From contig PXPT01000030.1 of the NCBI GenBank assembly GCA_003021505.1, positions 1 to 63,975 on the forward strand: a DNA stretch of 63,975 bases, read 5' to 3'. A program made the position numbers and the translations under genes. This document shows, piece after piece, positions 7,947 through 17,687 of the stretch (the stretch's first letter is position 1; the number at the start of each line of letters is the position of its first letter). Under the pieces are notes generated by a model. The model was given only the letters and a program-made list of their open reading frames with translations. It did no database searches and was not told where the DNA came from. Origin of the DNA: Cyanobacteria bacterium QS_4_48_99. GTDB lineage: Bacteria > Cyanobacteriota > Cyanobacteriia > Cyanobacteriales > Rubidibacteraceae.

Positions 7947-9863
7947 ATGCACATAAGCGAAATTACTCATCCGAATCAGTTGCACGGTTTATCGATTCGT
8001 CAACTGGAGGCGATCGCCCGTCAAATTCGCGAAAAGCACTTACAAACCGTATCTACCAGCGGTGGTCACTTAGGTCCAGGCTTGGGCGTGGTAGAACTCA
8101 CCCTCGCCCTCTACCAAACGCTCAATTTAGACCGAGACAAAGTGATCTGGGATGTGGGACATCAAGGTTATCCCCACAAAATGCTGACGGGACGGTATCA
8201 CTACTTCCACACGCTTCGGCAAAAAGATGGCATTGCCGGATATCTCAATCGTAATGAAAGCAGCTTCGATCACTTCGGTGCAGGTCATGCTTCTACCAGT
8301 ATTTCTGCCGGGTTAGGCATGGCACTGGCACGAGACGCGCAAGGGGAAGACTTTAAGGTGGCATCCGTCATTGGTGATGGGGCACTCACAGGCGGCATGG
8401 CACTAGAAGCAATTAACCATGCCGGACACCTGCCCAATACCAATATGCTGGTCATTCTTAATGATAACGAAATGTCGATTTCCCCGAATGTGGGGGCGAT
8501 CTCTCGTTATCTCAACAAAGCGCGACTCTCTACGCCCGTCCAGTTCTTTTCGGATAACCTAGAAGAGCAGTTCAAGCAACTACCCTTTTTGGGTGAATCT
8601 TTCTCCCCAGACGTGGAAAGGGTTAAGGAGGGAATGAAGCGTCTCGCTGTCCCGAAGGTGGGTGCTGTGATTGAGGAACTCGGCTTTACTTACTTCGGAC
8701 CGCTAGATGGGCATAACATCACAGAATTGCTCACCACTTTCCAACAAGCCCATCAAACGCCTGGTCCAGTCCTGGTGCATGTGGCAACAGTAAAAGGGAA
8801 GGGATACGAAATTGCAGAACAAGACAAGGTAAGCTACCACGCCCAAACTCCCTTCAATTTAGCAACAGGTAAAGCGACTCCCTCCAGCAAACCCAAACCA
8901 CCTAAATACGCGAAAGTATTTGCCCATACCCTCACTAAACTTGCTGAGAATAACTCCAAAATCATCGGCATTACTGCTGCGATGGGAAGCGGGACAGGGT
9001 TAACTAAACTCCAAGAGAAACTTCCCAAGCAATACATTGATGTAGGCATTGCCGAACAGCACGCGATTACCCTCTCGGCAGGTTTGGCTTGCGAAAAGAT
9101 GCGCCCGGTTGCAACCATTTACTCCACCTTCTTGCAACGCGCCTATGACCAAATTGTTCACGACGTTTGCATCCAAAACTTACCTGTTTTCTTCTGTCTG
9201 GATCGTGCCGGGATTGTCGGTGCGGATGGTCCCACTCACCAGGGGATGTACGACATGGCTTATCTGCGCTGTCTGCCCAATATGGTGCTAATGGCACCTA
9301 AAGATGAAGCGGAATTGCAACGCATGGTGGTGACAGGAGTGAACCACACAGATGGACCGATCGCAATGCGCTATCCGCGCGGCAACGGCTACGGCGTACC
9401 GCTGATGGAAGAAGGTTGGGAATCTCTGCCGATTGGTAAGGGGGAAATCCTGCGTAACGGCGATGATCTCTTGCTGACGGGTTATGGCGCAATGGTTTAC
9501 CCAGCCATGCAAACTGCGGAAATTCTCAGCGAACACGGCATTGAAGCCACAGTTATTAATGCGCGTTTTGCCAAGCCTCTCGATACGGAATTGATTGCGC
9601 CTTTGGCAGAACAAATTGGTCGCGTCGTGACTTTAGAAGAAGGCTGTCTCATGGGTGGCTTTGGTTCAGCGGTAACAGAAGCGCTGATGGATCGCAATAT
9701 CTTGGTTCCCCTCAAGCGCTTTGGTGTGCCGGATCGATTAGTCGAGCATGCGAAACCAGAGGAAGCTAAGGCAGATTTGGGATTAACCAGTTCCCAAATG
9801 GCTGAACAAATCCTTGAGGCTTTCTTCAGTCAGCAGAAGCAGCCATCTGCTGTGACTCAGTAG
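7947..9863 (+). CDS. dxs: 1-deoxy-D-xylulose-5-phosphate synthase
   Basis: 638 residues, the usual length. A transketolase-like TPP enzyme that condenses pyruvate and glyceraldehyde-3-phosphate into DXP, the first step of the MEP isoprenoid pathway and a precursor for thiamine and pyridoxal phosphate. Visible: [11 protein letters not shown] near 38-47, the TPP/metal motif GDGALTGG at 143-150, [10 protein letters not shown] near 172, and the pyrimidine-domain stretch [15 protein letters not shown] with its conserved glutamate. The C-terminal domain is complete. Monocistronic; a hairpin follows at 9876-9899. Confidence 0.97.
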   Translation: MHISEITHPNQLHGLSIRQLEAIARQIREKHLQTVSTSGGHLGPGLGVVELTLALYQTLNLDRDKVIWDVGHQGYPHKMLTGRYHYFHTLRQKDGIAGYLNRNESSFDHFGAGHASTSISAGLGMALARDAQGEDFKVASVIGDGALTGGMALEAINHAGHLPNTNMLVILNDNEMSISPNVGAISRYLNKARLSTPVQFFSDNLEEQFKQLPFLGESFSPDVERVKEGMKRLAVPKVGAVIEELGFTYFGPLDGHNITELLTTFQQAHQTPGPVLVHVATVKGKGYEIAEQDKVSYHAQTPFNLATGKATPSSKPKPPKYAKVFAHTLTKLAENNSKIIGITAAMGSGTGLTKLQEKLPKQYIDVGIAEQHAITLSAGLACEKMRPVATIYSTFLQRAYDQIVHDVCIQNLPVFFCLDRAGIVGADGPTHQGMYDMAYLRCLPNMVLMAPKDEAELQRMVVTGVNHTDGPIAMRYPRGNGYGVPLMEEGWESLPIGKGEILRNGDDLLLTGYGAMVYPAMQTAEILSEHGIEATVINARFAKPLDTELIAPLAEQIGRVVTLEEGCLMGGFGSAVTEALMDRNILVPLKRFGVPDRLVEHAKPEEAKADLGLTSSQMAEQILEAFFSQQKQPSAVTQ

Positions 9864-9875
9864 CTATTAATAAGT

Positions 9876-9909
9876 AGGGTGGGCAATAATGCTCGCCCTC
9901 AACGTTTTT
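9876..9909 (+). terminator. Probable dxs terminator
   Basis: AGGGTGGGC and GCTCGCCCT (9876-9884 and 9891-9899) pair with G-U wobble across a 6-nt AATAAT loop, and TTTTT follows shortly after at 9905-9909. It begins 12 bp beyond the dxs stop codon. Confidence 0.6.
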
Positions 9910-10160
9910 ACCGAACTTATCCTTTTTTTAGATTAATTAGCGGCGTGATACTCAAAAACCCCAATAGGAATTAATCCTCTCCTTTAACTTTTTCCTCGCT
10001 TTACCTATAGAACACCATTATCAATAGCAGCTATTAAACCAAAAATTGGAGCCCTCCAGGTTTTGGTATTGCTGTTGATGAATTATTGGCTTGATAAATT
10101 TATCCCCAGTACAGAAAGGGCGAGCCACCGGCTCGCCCCAACGCAGAGGAGTTACCTCAA
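9910..10160. other. Convergent intergenic region dxs / metH
   Basis: No coding potential is seen. The stretch is AT-rich and contains the metH-side hairpin at 10118-10138. Confidence 0.4.
10118..10138 (-). terminator. GC hairpin downstream of metH
   Basis: GGGCGAGCC ACC GGCTCGCCC forms a perfect 9-bp stem with a 3-nt loop, 22 bp beyond the metH stop codon. On the metH strand it is followed by TTTCTGTACTG, so the T-run is weak. It may be a terminator or a member of a dispersed GGGCGAGC repeat, since the dxs terminator shares GCTCGCCC. Confidence 0.5.
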
Positions 10161-13100
10161 TTAAGCACTGAAGTATCTGGCGACGGGGTGATAAGCAACA
10201 ATTGCTGTGGTGGATTGTTCGGGATGGAGCTGCTCGCTTTCGTCCATGTAGAGATTAATGCGATCGCCTTCTAACAATTCTAGCAATGTATACTGATCCT
10301 TCATGTCTGGACAAGCCGGATAGCCAAAACTATACCGAGAGCCACTATAGCGCTGCGCTAGCACATCCCGGATATTATCTGGTTCCTCACTGGAAAAGCC
10401 CAACTCCTTGCGAATTCGAGCGTGTACCCACTCAGCCAGCGCTTCTGCTGATTGCACTCCTAGCCCGTAGAAGTAGAGGTAATCCGTGTATTTGTCTGCT
10501 GCGAATAGCTCTTGCGCGTACTCGGTGGCATTCTTCCCCATCGTCACTGCCTGCATGGGAAAGACATCCACAATTCCCGAATCTTTGGGGGCATAGAAAT
10601 CAGCGATACACTGGCGTTTCCCGGAGCGTTGACGGGGAAACTCAAAACTGGTGGTGGGATTTAAGTTTTCGGGAATTTTCCCCTCCTCTTGCATCACTGC
10701 GGGGTCATAGAGATGCAGCGTGTTACCTTCCGCATTACAGGGGAAGTAACCATAACTCGCTTGGGGATGCAGCAACTGTTCATCTTTAATGCGCTGCTTC
10801 CATTTCTCTAGAATCGGGTAAACCGTCTCTTCTAGAAAGGCGTTGTATTCCTCACGGGATTGGTCCTTGCGCTTGCGGAATTGCCACTGCCCAGCAATCA
10901 GCGCTTGCAAGTCCAGATACCAGAACATCTCATCCAAGGGAATGTCCTCTGGTGTGAGTACCTTCGTTCCCCAGAATGGCGGTGTAGGACGCTCCAAGTC
11001 TAGAGTGATTGCTTCTGAACGGCGGGTATCGGCAACTGGGGCAGGTTCCGGTTTCGACTCTTTAGATGTGCCTTCCTCGGAGACAGTCGCCGTAGCTGTG
11101 GATGCCTTACCATTGCCTTCTTCTGCGGTGGCTGCCTTTTTGCGGGAAGACTTCTTACCGTTAGAAGATTCCTCTGCCTCGTCTTCGGCAAACTCACCCT
11201 GGAATCCCTGGAAATCATCCCACTTACTCGCCGCCTTCGCAGGCATGAGCTTTTCCATAAAATTGAGGTCAGAGAAGGCATCCTTGCCGTAGACAACCTT
11301 ACCCTTGTAGGTATCTTGGCAATTCCCGTAAACAAACTTGGGTGTCAAAGCCGCACCGCCTAAAATTACTGGCGTGCTAATTCCTTGCTCGTTGAATGTC
11401 TCCAAGTTTTCTTTCATGAACGCCGTAGACTTCACCAGCAGCCCACTCATGGCGATGCAGTCGGCATCGTGTTCTTGATAGGCAGCAATGATATTATCGA
11501 CGGTCTGCTTAATGCCCAGGTTAATCACTCGATAACCGTTATTAGAGAGGATAATATCGACGAGGTTCTTGCCAATGTCGTGAACGTCGCCTTTAACAGT
11601 GGCAAGTACAAGTGTTCCTTTGGCGCTATCCCCCGCCTCTTCTTTTTCCATGTACTGCTCTAAGTAACCCACTGCCGCTTTCATAGTTTCAGCAGATTGC
11701 AGGACGAAGGGGAGTTGCATTTGCCCGGAACCAAACAACTCACCTACCACTTTCATGCCATCCAGCAAGAAGGTATTGACAATATCGAGGGGAGGATACG
11801 TTTCCATCGCTTTCTCGAGCAGGTCATTCAAGCCAATGCGCTCACCGTCGATGATATGCCGCTTCAGGCGCTCCTCAAGCGGTAAGTTTTCCATGTCGGA
11901 GGCATTGCTCTGTGCCTTCTTACCAGCGAACAGCTCAGTCAGTCTCGTTAAGGGGTCATACGTACAAATTCCCTCTTCGTTAAACTGGCGGCGGTCATAA
12001 ATTAGGTCGCGGCAAACCTCCTGATGCTCCTGCTCAATCTTCATCAGGGGTAAGATTTTGCTGGCATGGACAATTGCTGCATCCATCCCTGCTTCGCAAG
12101 CATCGTGCAGGAACACGGAATTGAGTGCCACCCTCGCTGCGGAGTTCAAGCCAAAGGAAATATTAGAAACGCCGAGGATAATGTGGCAATCGGGCAGTTC
12201 TTCACGAATGCGCCGAATCGCTTCCATGGTTTCCTTACCGTTAACTCGGTCTTCCTCAATTCCGGTGGAAATGGGAAGCGCCAGGGTATCGAAAAAGAGT
12301 TCGTGGGCAGGAATCCCATACTCGGCAGCTTGGCGATGGGCACGCTGGGCAATTTCAAACTTCTTGTCTGCTGTCCGTGCCATCCCATCTTCGTCGATAG
12401 TGCCGACAAGGATACCCGCGCCGTATGTTTTCGCTAAATCTAATACCTCGAAGAAACGCTCTTCCCCATCCTCGTAGTTGGTGGAGTTGAGGATGCATTT
12501 CCCGCCGGCAACTTTCAGCCCCGCTTCCATCTTTTGCCAATCTGTGGAGTCGAGCATTAGGGGCAGCGTGACATTATTCACCAAGCGTGACACTAGCTCG
12601 TGCATATCCTTAGCGCCATCCCGCCCGACGTAATCGACGTTCACATCTAGCACATGGGACCCTTCTTTCACCTGGGATTTTGCCAGGGAGACAAGACCAT
12701 CCCAGTCTTCCTCGTTCAGGAGGGTACGCATCTTTTTGGAACCGCTGGCATTGAGGCGCTCACCCACAATCAGGAAAGAGTTTTCCTGTTTGTAAGGTTG
12801 GGGAGTGTAGATAGATGCTGCTGAGGGTTCATAATAGGGATGACGCTCTTTCGGTTTCAGGTTCTGCGTCATATCCGCAAGCTGGGTAATGTGGTCGGAG
12901 CGCGTGCCGCAGCATCCCCCTACGAGTTGCACGCCCAAGTCTTCCACAAAGTGCATTAACTCCATGCGCAGTTCCGTCGGGGTTAGTTTGTAGTGTGCCT
13001 GACCACCGACGTTTTCTGGCAACCCCGCATTGGGAATACAGGACAGGATGAAGGGGGAATGCTCGGAGAGGTATTTGATATGTTCCTTCATCTTGTCTGG

Positions 13101-13793
13101 TCCCGTGGCACAGTTGAGACCAAGGATGTCAATCGGGTAGCGCTCTAGAATCGCCAGTGCAGCACTAATTTCTGTGCCCACTAGCATGGTTCCCATCACT
13201 TCAATCGTGACCGATACCATTAAGGGGATGCGTTCCCCTTTGCGTTGGAAAACTTGTTCAATCCCGTTCAGTGCCGCCTTGATTTGCAGCACGTCTTGAC
13301 AGGTTTCTACGAGAAAGAAGTCCGCGCCGCCGTCGTACAGCCCTTCGGCTTGTTCGGCAAACGCATCTCGCATCGTGTCAAAGTCGATGTGTCCCAGGGT
13401 GGGTAGCTTAGTGGTTGGTCCCATCGAACCTGCGACAAACCGAGGTTTCTCTGGCGTGGAGTATTCTGCCGCGACTCGCTTTGCCAGTTGGGCAGCTTCC
13501 TTACTCAGGCTGTAAGCCTGGTCTGCCAAGTCGTACTCTGCTAGTACAGTGGAGGAGCTGCCAAAGGTATCCGTTTCCACTACATCCGAGCCGGCTTCAA
13601 AAAAGTCGCGATGCACTCTTTCAATCGCTTCCGGCTTCGAGCGCACTAAATACTCGTTGCATCCTTCGTACTTCGGGTCGCCAAAGTCTTCTGCGGAGAG
13701 GTCTAGCGCTTGGACAGATGTTCCCATTCCACCATCGAAGACTAGGACTGGGCGCTCTGGGCTTTGGAGGCGGGAAAGAAAAGGACTTTTCAT
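10161..13793 (-). CDS. metH: Cobalamin-dependent methionine synthase
   Basis: 1210 residues. Transfers the methyl group of 5-methyltetrahydrofolate to homocysteine through cob(I)alamin. Domains in order: homocysteine-binding, about 1-310, with zinc cysteines C228 (GLNCATG) and C294/C295 (VGGCCGT); pterin-binding, about 335-590 ([15 protein letters not shown]); B12 cap and Rossmann domain, about 640-865, with the DxHxxG cobalt-ligand motif DVHDIG at 736-741; then the SAM-dependent activation domain, about 940-1205, ending with [11 protein letters not shown]. Between the last two lies a roughly 60-residue acidic, Ser/Lys/Ala-rich linker (869-926) that looks disordered. No cobalamin riboswitch was recognised upstream. 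Confidence 0.97.
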   Translation of the reverse strand: MKSPFLSRLQSPERPVLVFDGGMGTSVQALDLSAEDFGDPKYEGCNEYLVRSKPEAIERVHRDFFEAGSDVVETDTFGSSSTVLAEYDLADQAYSLSKEAAQLAKRVAAEYSTPEKPRFVAGSMGPTTKLPTLGHIDFDTMRDAFAEQAEGLYDGGADFFLVETCQDVLQIKAALNGIEQVFQRKGERIPLMVSVTIEVMGTMLVGTEISAALAILERYPIDILGLNCATGPDKMKEHIKYLSEHSPFILSCIPNAGLPENVGGQAHYKLTPTELRMELMHFVEDLGVQLVGGCCGTRSDHITQLADMTQNLKPKERHPYYEPSAASIYTPQPYKQENSFLIVGERLNASGSKKMRTLLNEEDWDGLVSLAKSQVKEGSHVLDVNVDYVGRDGAKDMHELVSRLVNNVTLPLMLDSTDWQKMEAGLKVAGGKCILNSTNYEDGEERFFEVLDLAKTYGAGILVGTIDEDGMARTADKKFEIAQRAHRQAAEYGIPAHELFFDTLALPISTGIEEDRVNGKETMEAIRRIREELPDCHIILGVSNISFGLNSAARVALNSVFLHDACEAGMDAAIVHASKILPLMKIEQEHQEVCRDLIYDRRQFNEEGICTYDPLTRLTELFAGKKAQSNASDMENLPLEERLKRHIIDGERIGLNDLLEKAMETYPPLDIVNTFLLDGMKVVGELFGSGQMQLPFVLQSAETMKAAVGYLEQYMEKEEAGDSAKGTLVLATVKGDVHDIGKNLVDIILSNNGYRVINLGIKQTVDNIIAAYQEHDADCIAMSGLLVKSTAFMKENLETFNEQGISTPVILGGAALTPKFVYGNCQDTYKGKVVYGKDAFSDLNFMEKLMPAKAASKWDDFQGFQGEFAEDEAEESSNGKKSSRKKAATAEEGNGKASTATATVSEEGTSKESKPEPAPVADTRRSEAITLDLERPTPPFWGTKVLTPEDIPLDEMFWYLDLQALIAGQWQFRKRKDQSREEYNAFLEETVYPILEKWKQRIKDEQLLHPQASYGYFPCNAEGNTLHLYDPAVMQEEGKIPENLNPTTSFEFPRQRSGKRQCIADFYAPKDSGIVDVFPMQAVTMGKNATEYAQELFAADKYTDYLYFYGLGVQSAEALAEWVHARIRKELGFSSEEPDNIRDVLAQRYSGSRYSFGYPACPDMKDQYTLLELLEGDRINLYMDESEQLHPEQSTTAIVAYHPVARYFSA

Positions 13794-14201
13794 AGGATAA
13801 TCGAGTTTCTTGGTTAATTTTGTTTGATAATCGCCGATTTTAGTTTGTTGGCGTTAAACAGCTACTAGCTTCTAGTTTATAGGCTATTTTTCGCTGTTTT
13901 TGGGAAGTGTCTGTAGGGTGGTTCTTACTCTGAAGCTAAAAGCCTACTTTATGTTACTACATGGTCGGCATCGATGCTCTATTTAGGCTAAAATACTATG
14001 CCGCTTTTAGTCTAGTTGAGTGCCCTCTAACCAGAATAAAGGCGGGGAGAGTTCGTGTCTCCCTGTTTCAGCGCTGCTGTATACCCCAAAGAGGAGCTTT
14101 GATTTTTTTATCGGGTTCACGATTTGGTTCAGCTATACTTAACCTAGGAATGGGCGGGAGTGTGATCGCCTTCCGCTCCGGTGAGTTAATTTTGCAGGTG
14201 A
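13794..14201. other. Divergent intergenic region metH / DUF938
   Basis: No supported gene: an 85-codon plus-strand frame at 13961-14218 overlaps the DUF938 start and has no recognisable content. Promoters for both divergent genes should lie here. I saw no B12-box or other riboswitch consensus. Confidence 0.4.
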
Positions 14202-14861
14202 ATGAATCTCTCCGATGACGTGCGACAATACGCATCCGCAACTGAGCGCAACCGCGAACCCATTCTGGAAGTCCTCAAGGGCGTTTTGCCTGCCAAGGGC
14301 ACAATTCTAGAAGTAGCCAGTGGGACAGGGGAACATGCAGTGTTTTTTGCCCCACGCCTTCGCCCGCGTTACTGGCTCCCCTCAGAAGCCAATCCGCAGT
14401 TGCGTGCCAGCATTACAGCATGGCAAGTCTACTTTCCCGCAGATAATCTCTATCCGCCCTTTAACCTAGATGTGCGTGCCCCGATTTGGTTCCCAGAAAC
14501 GGGAAAGCTTCCTGAAGAGCTAAGTAAGTCTAATTTTACTCCCGCTTCGCTTACTGCGATTGTCAGTATCAATTTGATCCACATTGCCCCCTGGTCAGCT
14601 TGTTTGGGAGTCATGGCAGGGGCGGGTCATCTTCTGCCACCGGGTGGAATTCTCTATCTCTATGGACCATTTAAACAGGGTGGAGTGCATACTGCACAAA
14701 GTAATGCGGCGTTTGATGAGGCTTTACGCACTCAAAACCCCGAATGGGGGGTGCGTGACCTCGACGAGGTGACAGAAGTAGCGAGTCAACAAAATCTCAC
14801 CTTGCTAGAAAGTATCGAGATGCCAGCAAATAATCTTTCGGTAGTTTTTCAGCATAACTAG
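14202..14861 (+). CDS. DUF938 SAM-methyltransferase-like protein
   Basis: 219 residues. The N-terminus SATERNREPILEVL and the glycine-rich loop ILEVASGTGEHAVFFA (about 35-50) are diagnostic of DUF938, a class I SAM-dependent methyltransferase fold of unknown substrate. FNLDVRAPIW, VSINLIHIAPWSA and LYGPFKQGG follow in the usual order, so the gene looks intact. The start has only a weak AGGTGA site upstream. It stands alone, divergent from metH. Confidence 0.85.
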   Translation: MNLSDDVRQYASATERNREPILEVLKGVLPAKGTILEVASGTGEHAVFFAPRLRPRYWLPSEANPQLRASITAWQVYFPADNLYPPFNLDVRAPIWFPETGKLPEELSKSNFTPASLTAIVSINLIHIAPWSACLGVMAGAGHLLPPGGILYLYGPFKQGGVHTAQSNAAFDEALRTQNPEWGVRDLDEVTEVASQQNLTLLESIEMPANNLSVVFQHN

Positions 14862-15149
14862 TGATTAACCAAGAAGGTAGAAGGGCATTGCGGCAACAGA
14901 ACGCGAAAGGTAGGAACGAAGAAAACAAGGTGGAAAAAATACTTTTGCCTTTAGCCTCTTGCCTTGGTAGTGTTATTTATGTAGTGAAAGTTGATCTATT
15001 CAATAGTAACCCCTATTATAATGGTGGATAAATAGAGTATTGCTCCTTCATATTTGAAACAATTTTTAGAAAATGAAAGACCTTTTCTCACCAAACGACA
15101 ACATCTTTGTCTGAGGGTATTATTAAATCTTTCTATTTGAGAGGACACG

Positions 15150-15171
15150 GGCGCGGAAAAAAATCCGCGCC
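15150..15171. repeat. Short GC hairpin inserted in the IS1 relic
   Basis: GGCGCGGA AAAAAA TCCGCGCC: a perfect 8-bp stem that interrupts the conserved C-terminal region of the IS1 transposase reading. It appears to be an inserted mini-palindrome. Confidence 0.5.
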
Positions 15172-15295
15172 GCGACTTTCCGTAGTTGTTTGACTACTTT
15201 TTTGGTACTTGGATGATGCCTATTCGATGGAATAAATTGTTGATATGACTCCCATAAATCGGTATATAGTTTAGCATTATTCTGATACACTAGGG

Positions 15296-15324
15296 GAAGC
15301 GATGCGCGGAGCGCGTCATGCTTC
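15296..15324. repeat. GC-rich mini-repeat within the IS1 relic
   Basis: GAAGC and GCTTC flank a GCGCGGAGCGCG palindromic core. It lies within the transposase reading (residues DALRASLP) and keeps the frame. It resembles small dispersed cyanobacterial repeats. Confidence 0.45.
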
Positions 15325-15734
15325 ACATATCGCCAAAATTCCTCGGCACTTTCCCGACTCTTATTTCCGAAATCAATTCCAGCAATGCGTGGAGTTTATT
15401 TCTCGAGAGCTAGCCACAAATAAACTGGGTTTTCTTTGGGATTAATAAATGACCAAATTTAGTCACATTCCAAATCTAAATCGATGCCTGTTTCTGGCCC
15501 AACTACCATTTGACAACAAATAGAGCAAAAAAATAACAAAACTTGGTAGCCAACTCATTGATACTCCCAAATAACGGGCGATGCCAATTTAAGAAATTCT
15601 TTCTAACAAAAGTTTTGAATGGTTTCTTTAACCTCAGAATAGATCAACTTATTTTGAGGGTTTTCAATAAACTGGCAACCGCAGATGTTTCTGGACTGCA
15701 TTCTGGACCAGGGGAATGAAGCTGACTTCTGCGC

Positions 15735-15866
15735 TCAGTGCTGTGCTGGAATAATCTGGCACAGGAAGCGACCTAACTGGGGATTGCGAATCTTGATCGC
15801 TTCCAGCCACTGGCGCAACGGATGCAGTAGATCGAGTCGGTTATTTCTTTTAAATGAACATATCAT
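15735..15866 (-). pseudogene. Truncated Mo-dependent nitrogenase C-terminal-like protein
   Basis: From an ATG at 15866 the minus strand encodes 43 residues, including LLHPLRQWLEAIKIRNPQLG then RFLCQIIPAQ, before a TGA at 15737-15735. This matches the N-terminal half of the small cyanobacterial proteins annotated as Mo-dependent nitrogenase C-terminus family (usually about 90-100 residues, continuing CPFERDI). The second half is absent here; the IS1 relic starts 78 bp downstream. The match rests on memory of the family pattern. Confidence 0.6.
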
Positions 15867-16174
15867 GGATGGTTCGATCACCTTTTTTTTTAACTCCTTT
15901 ACTGATTTAATAGGGTTGCCTCCATTGTTTTATGCCTTTTCCTAGAGCATTCCGGTAGTCGTGAAAAGATAATAATGAACGACTGCTGGTAGGGTTGGGC
16001 ACTCTCTGAAACAACGCGCGTGCGGAGCTATTGCCGCGCGTAGCGCGAGAATCGCCAATCGTTATGCTGACTCATTTGTGAGGGGTTCTGGTCTATCGCC
16101 AGACCAATCCAGTTTTGGTTGCTTTTGGCTGCAACCAACGGCGATCATGCTGTTAGGAATGTTACTGTGCCCAT
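15867..16174. other. Intergenic region upstream of the MATE gene
   Basis: No gene is seen. A GC-rich repeat (GCGCGTGCGGAGC, CGCGCGTAGCGCGAG) lies at about 16015-16052, and a small hairpin TGGTCT ATCGCC AGACCA at 16090-16107. Confidence 0.4.
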
Positions 16175-17512
16175 GTGGCTCTAAAAACTAAATTTCCCCT
16201 AAGTCGCCAACTCCTGGGGCTGGCGGCTCCTGTGATCGCTCAGTCCTTCCTACAAACGCTGGTGGTTCTGGTTGACCGCATTATGCTAGGACATTACAGC
16301 ACAGATGCCCTGGCTGCGATGCAAATTAATGGGGCGCTGCTGTGGTCAATTACCAGCATTATGTCGGCTTTTTCAGTTGGGGCTGTAGCTTTGGTGGGGC
16401 GAGGAGTGGGAGGTAGCGATCGCGCTTTTGCTGCTGCGACGACACGCGCTAGTCTAATCTTAGCCTTGGGGATTGGCATCCTCATCTCTGTTTTGGGTTT
16501 GCTGTTCCTAGATGCCATCCTCAGCTTATTTCCTATCGATGGAGCTGGCGTTCTAGCCGCTGCCCGTGCTTATCTCACCATTGTGCTACTCGCCATGCCG
16601 ATGCGGATACTCACCCTCGCCGCCGCATCAATGTTGCAGGCAGCAGGCAACACTAGCACACCGTTTTTAGTAGCGTTGGTTGCCAATGGGGTGAACATTG
16701 GGGTTAACTACTGCCTAATTTTTGGCAACTTGGGAGCGCCTGCTTTAGGCATCCGAGGGGCAGCTATAGGCAGCGTCACAGCAATGACAATTAACGCGAT
16801 TGTTCTGCTTACGCTTTTATCGCGCCCCCAAGGCATTCTCACCTTATGGGGACGAGGAGGCGAACGAGATGCCCTGAAGCGGTTGCTGCGCGTTTCTGCC
16901 CCTGCTTTGGGCGAGCGGCTAGTTCAGCACGTAGGATTTTTGGGATTTGTCTTTCTAATTAGCTCCCTGGGTAGCATTGCGATGGCAGCCAATCAAGCTC
17001 TAGACAGCATTGAATCGATTTGCTATCTCTCCGCCAATGGGTTGGGGGTTGCCGCCGCTGCAATTGTCTCCCAAAGCCTGGGGGCAAATCGTCCCCAACA
17101 AGCTTTTGCTGGGGCAAAAATTGCCACACTTTTCGGGGTAGGATTGTTGGGATTTTTTGCTTGCTGGTTTTTACTGATTCCTGCCCAGTTGTTGAGTGTT
17201 TTTACCCAAAATCCTGATATTATCCGCACAGGCGTACCTTGTCTCTACGTTGCGGCGGCTGCTCAACCGTTTATGGCAGCGAGCATTGTTCTTGGTAACG
17301 CGCTGCGCGGTGCGGGTGATACGCAAACGGCATTTTATGTTGCTTTGGCGGGTTGGCTAATTGTTCGCCTTAGTGCCACCTATGTCTTCGCGTTTGTCCT
17401 CGATTTAGGATTGGTGGGTGTCTGGATCGGTTCTACCTGCGATTGGGCGATTCGTTGTCTTGTGTTAGTGCTGGTGTTTTTGCGGGGAGAATGGCGCAAA
17501 GTTGTGGTGTGA
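16175..17512 (+). CDS. MATE-family multidrug/toxin efflux transporter
   Basis: 445 residues from a GTG start; no in-frame ATG is available upstream. Twelve hydrophobic segments in two homologous halves fit the MatE fold. Typical stretches include GLAAPVIAQSFLQTLVVLVDRIMLG at the N-terminus, AAGNTSTPFLVALVANGVNIGVNY near 155, and GLGVAAAAIVSQSLGANRP at the start of the second half, with GNALRGAGDTQTAF later. MATE proteins export drugs or metabolites in exchange for sodium or protons; the substrate is not predictable. hpt follows after 175 bp on the same strand. Confidence 0.9.
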   Translation: MALKTKFPLSRQLLGLAAPVIAQSFLQTLVVLVDRIMLGHYSTDALAAMQINGALLWSITSIMSAFSVGAVALVGRGVGGSDRAFAAATTRASLILALGIGILISVLGLLFLDAILSLFPIDGAGVLAAARAYLTIVLLAMPMRILTLAAASMLQAAGNTSTPFLVALVANGVNIGVNYCLIFGNLGAPALGIRGAAIGSVTAMTINAIVLLTLLSRPQGILTLWGRGGERDALKRLLRVSAPALGERLVQHVGFLGFVFLISSLGSIAMAANQALDSIESICYLSANGLGVAAAAIVSQSLGANRPQQAFAGAKIATLFGVGLLGFFACWFLLIPAQLLSVFTQNPDIIRTGVPCLYVAAAAQPFMAASIVLGNALRGAGDTQTAFYVALAGWLIVRLSATYVFAFVLDLGLVGVWIGSTCDWAIRCLVLVLVFLRGEWRKVVV

Positions 17513-17687
17513 TTTTTATGCACTTAGAGCGTGGGGTTAATGAACCGCAAAGGTGCAGAGGGCGCGAGTGTTTTGCCTGAATGCTAGTTGAGTTCAATTC
17601 TTTCTCTGTGCAGGCTACAAGTGAGTTGGTGCAAGATGGGAGTCTCACTTGTAAGCTAGTAAGCTGTAACCGTTGAAATTACAATGA

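Larger units (their letters stand above)
15000..15500 (-). pseudogene. IS1-family transposase remnant
   Basis: The minus strand reads PETGIDLDLECD, stop, IWSFINPKENPVYLWLALEK, stop, TPRIAGIDFGNKSRESAEEF, then LYTDLWESYQQFIPSNRHHP. These are the DExWSF, WLALD, and YTDxWxxY blocks of the IS1 DDE domain. After a hairpin insertion the C-terminus resumes in another frame as RLVRKGLSFSKNCFKYEGAI. Two nonsense codons and at least one frameshift make it non-functional. Confidence 0.75.
14981..15657 (-). mobile_element. Degenerate IS1-family insertion element
   Basis: Perfect 14-bp inverted repeats bound the element: AAGTTGATCTATTC at 14988-15001 and its reverse complement at 15637-15650. The interior, read on the minus strand, encodes an IS1-type transposase with in-frame stops and shifts. 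The length of about 670 bp is right for IS1-family elements. Short hairpin insertions at 15150-15171 and 15296-15324 further disrupt it. Confidence 0.75.

Noticed and set aside
13794-14201. Cobalamin riboswitch upstream of metH
   Set aside because: I looked for the B12-box consensus and did not find it on the metH strand.
13961-14218. 85-codon plus-strand ORF before the DUF938 gene
   Set aside because: It overlaps the DUF938 start in another frame and its composition looks noncoding.
15685-15945. 86-codon plus-strand ORF beside the IS1 relic
   Set aside because: The opposite strand encodes a recognisable nitrogenase-like fragment across this stretch, so this frame is a shadow.
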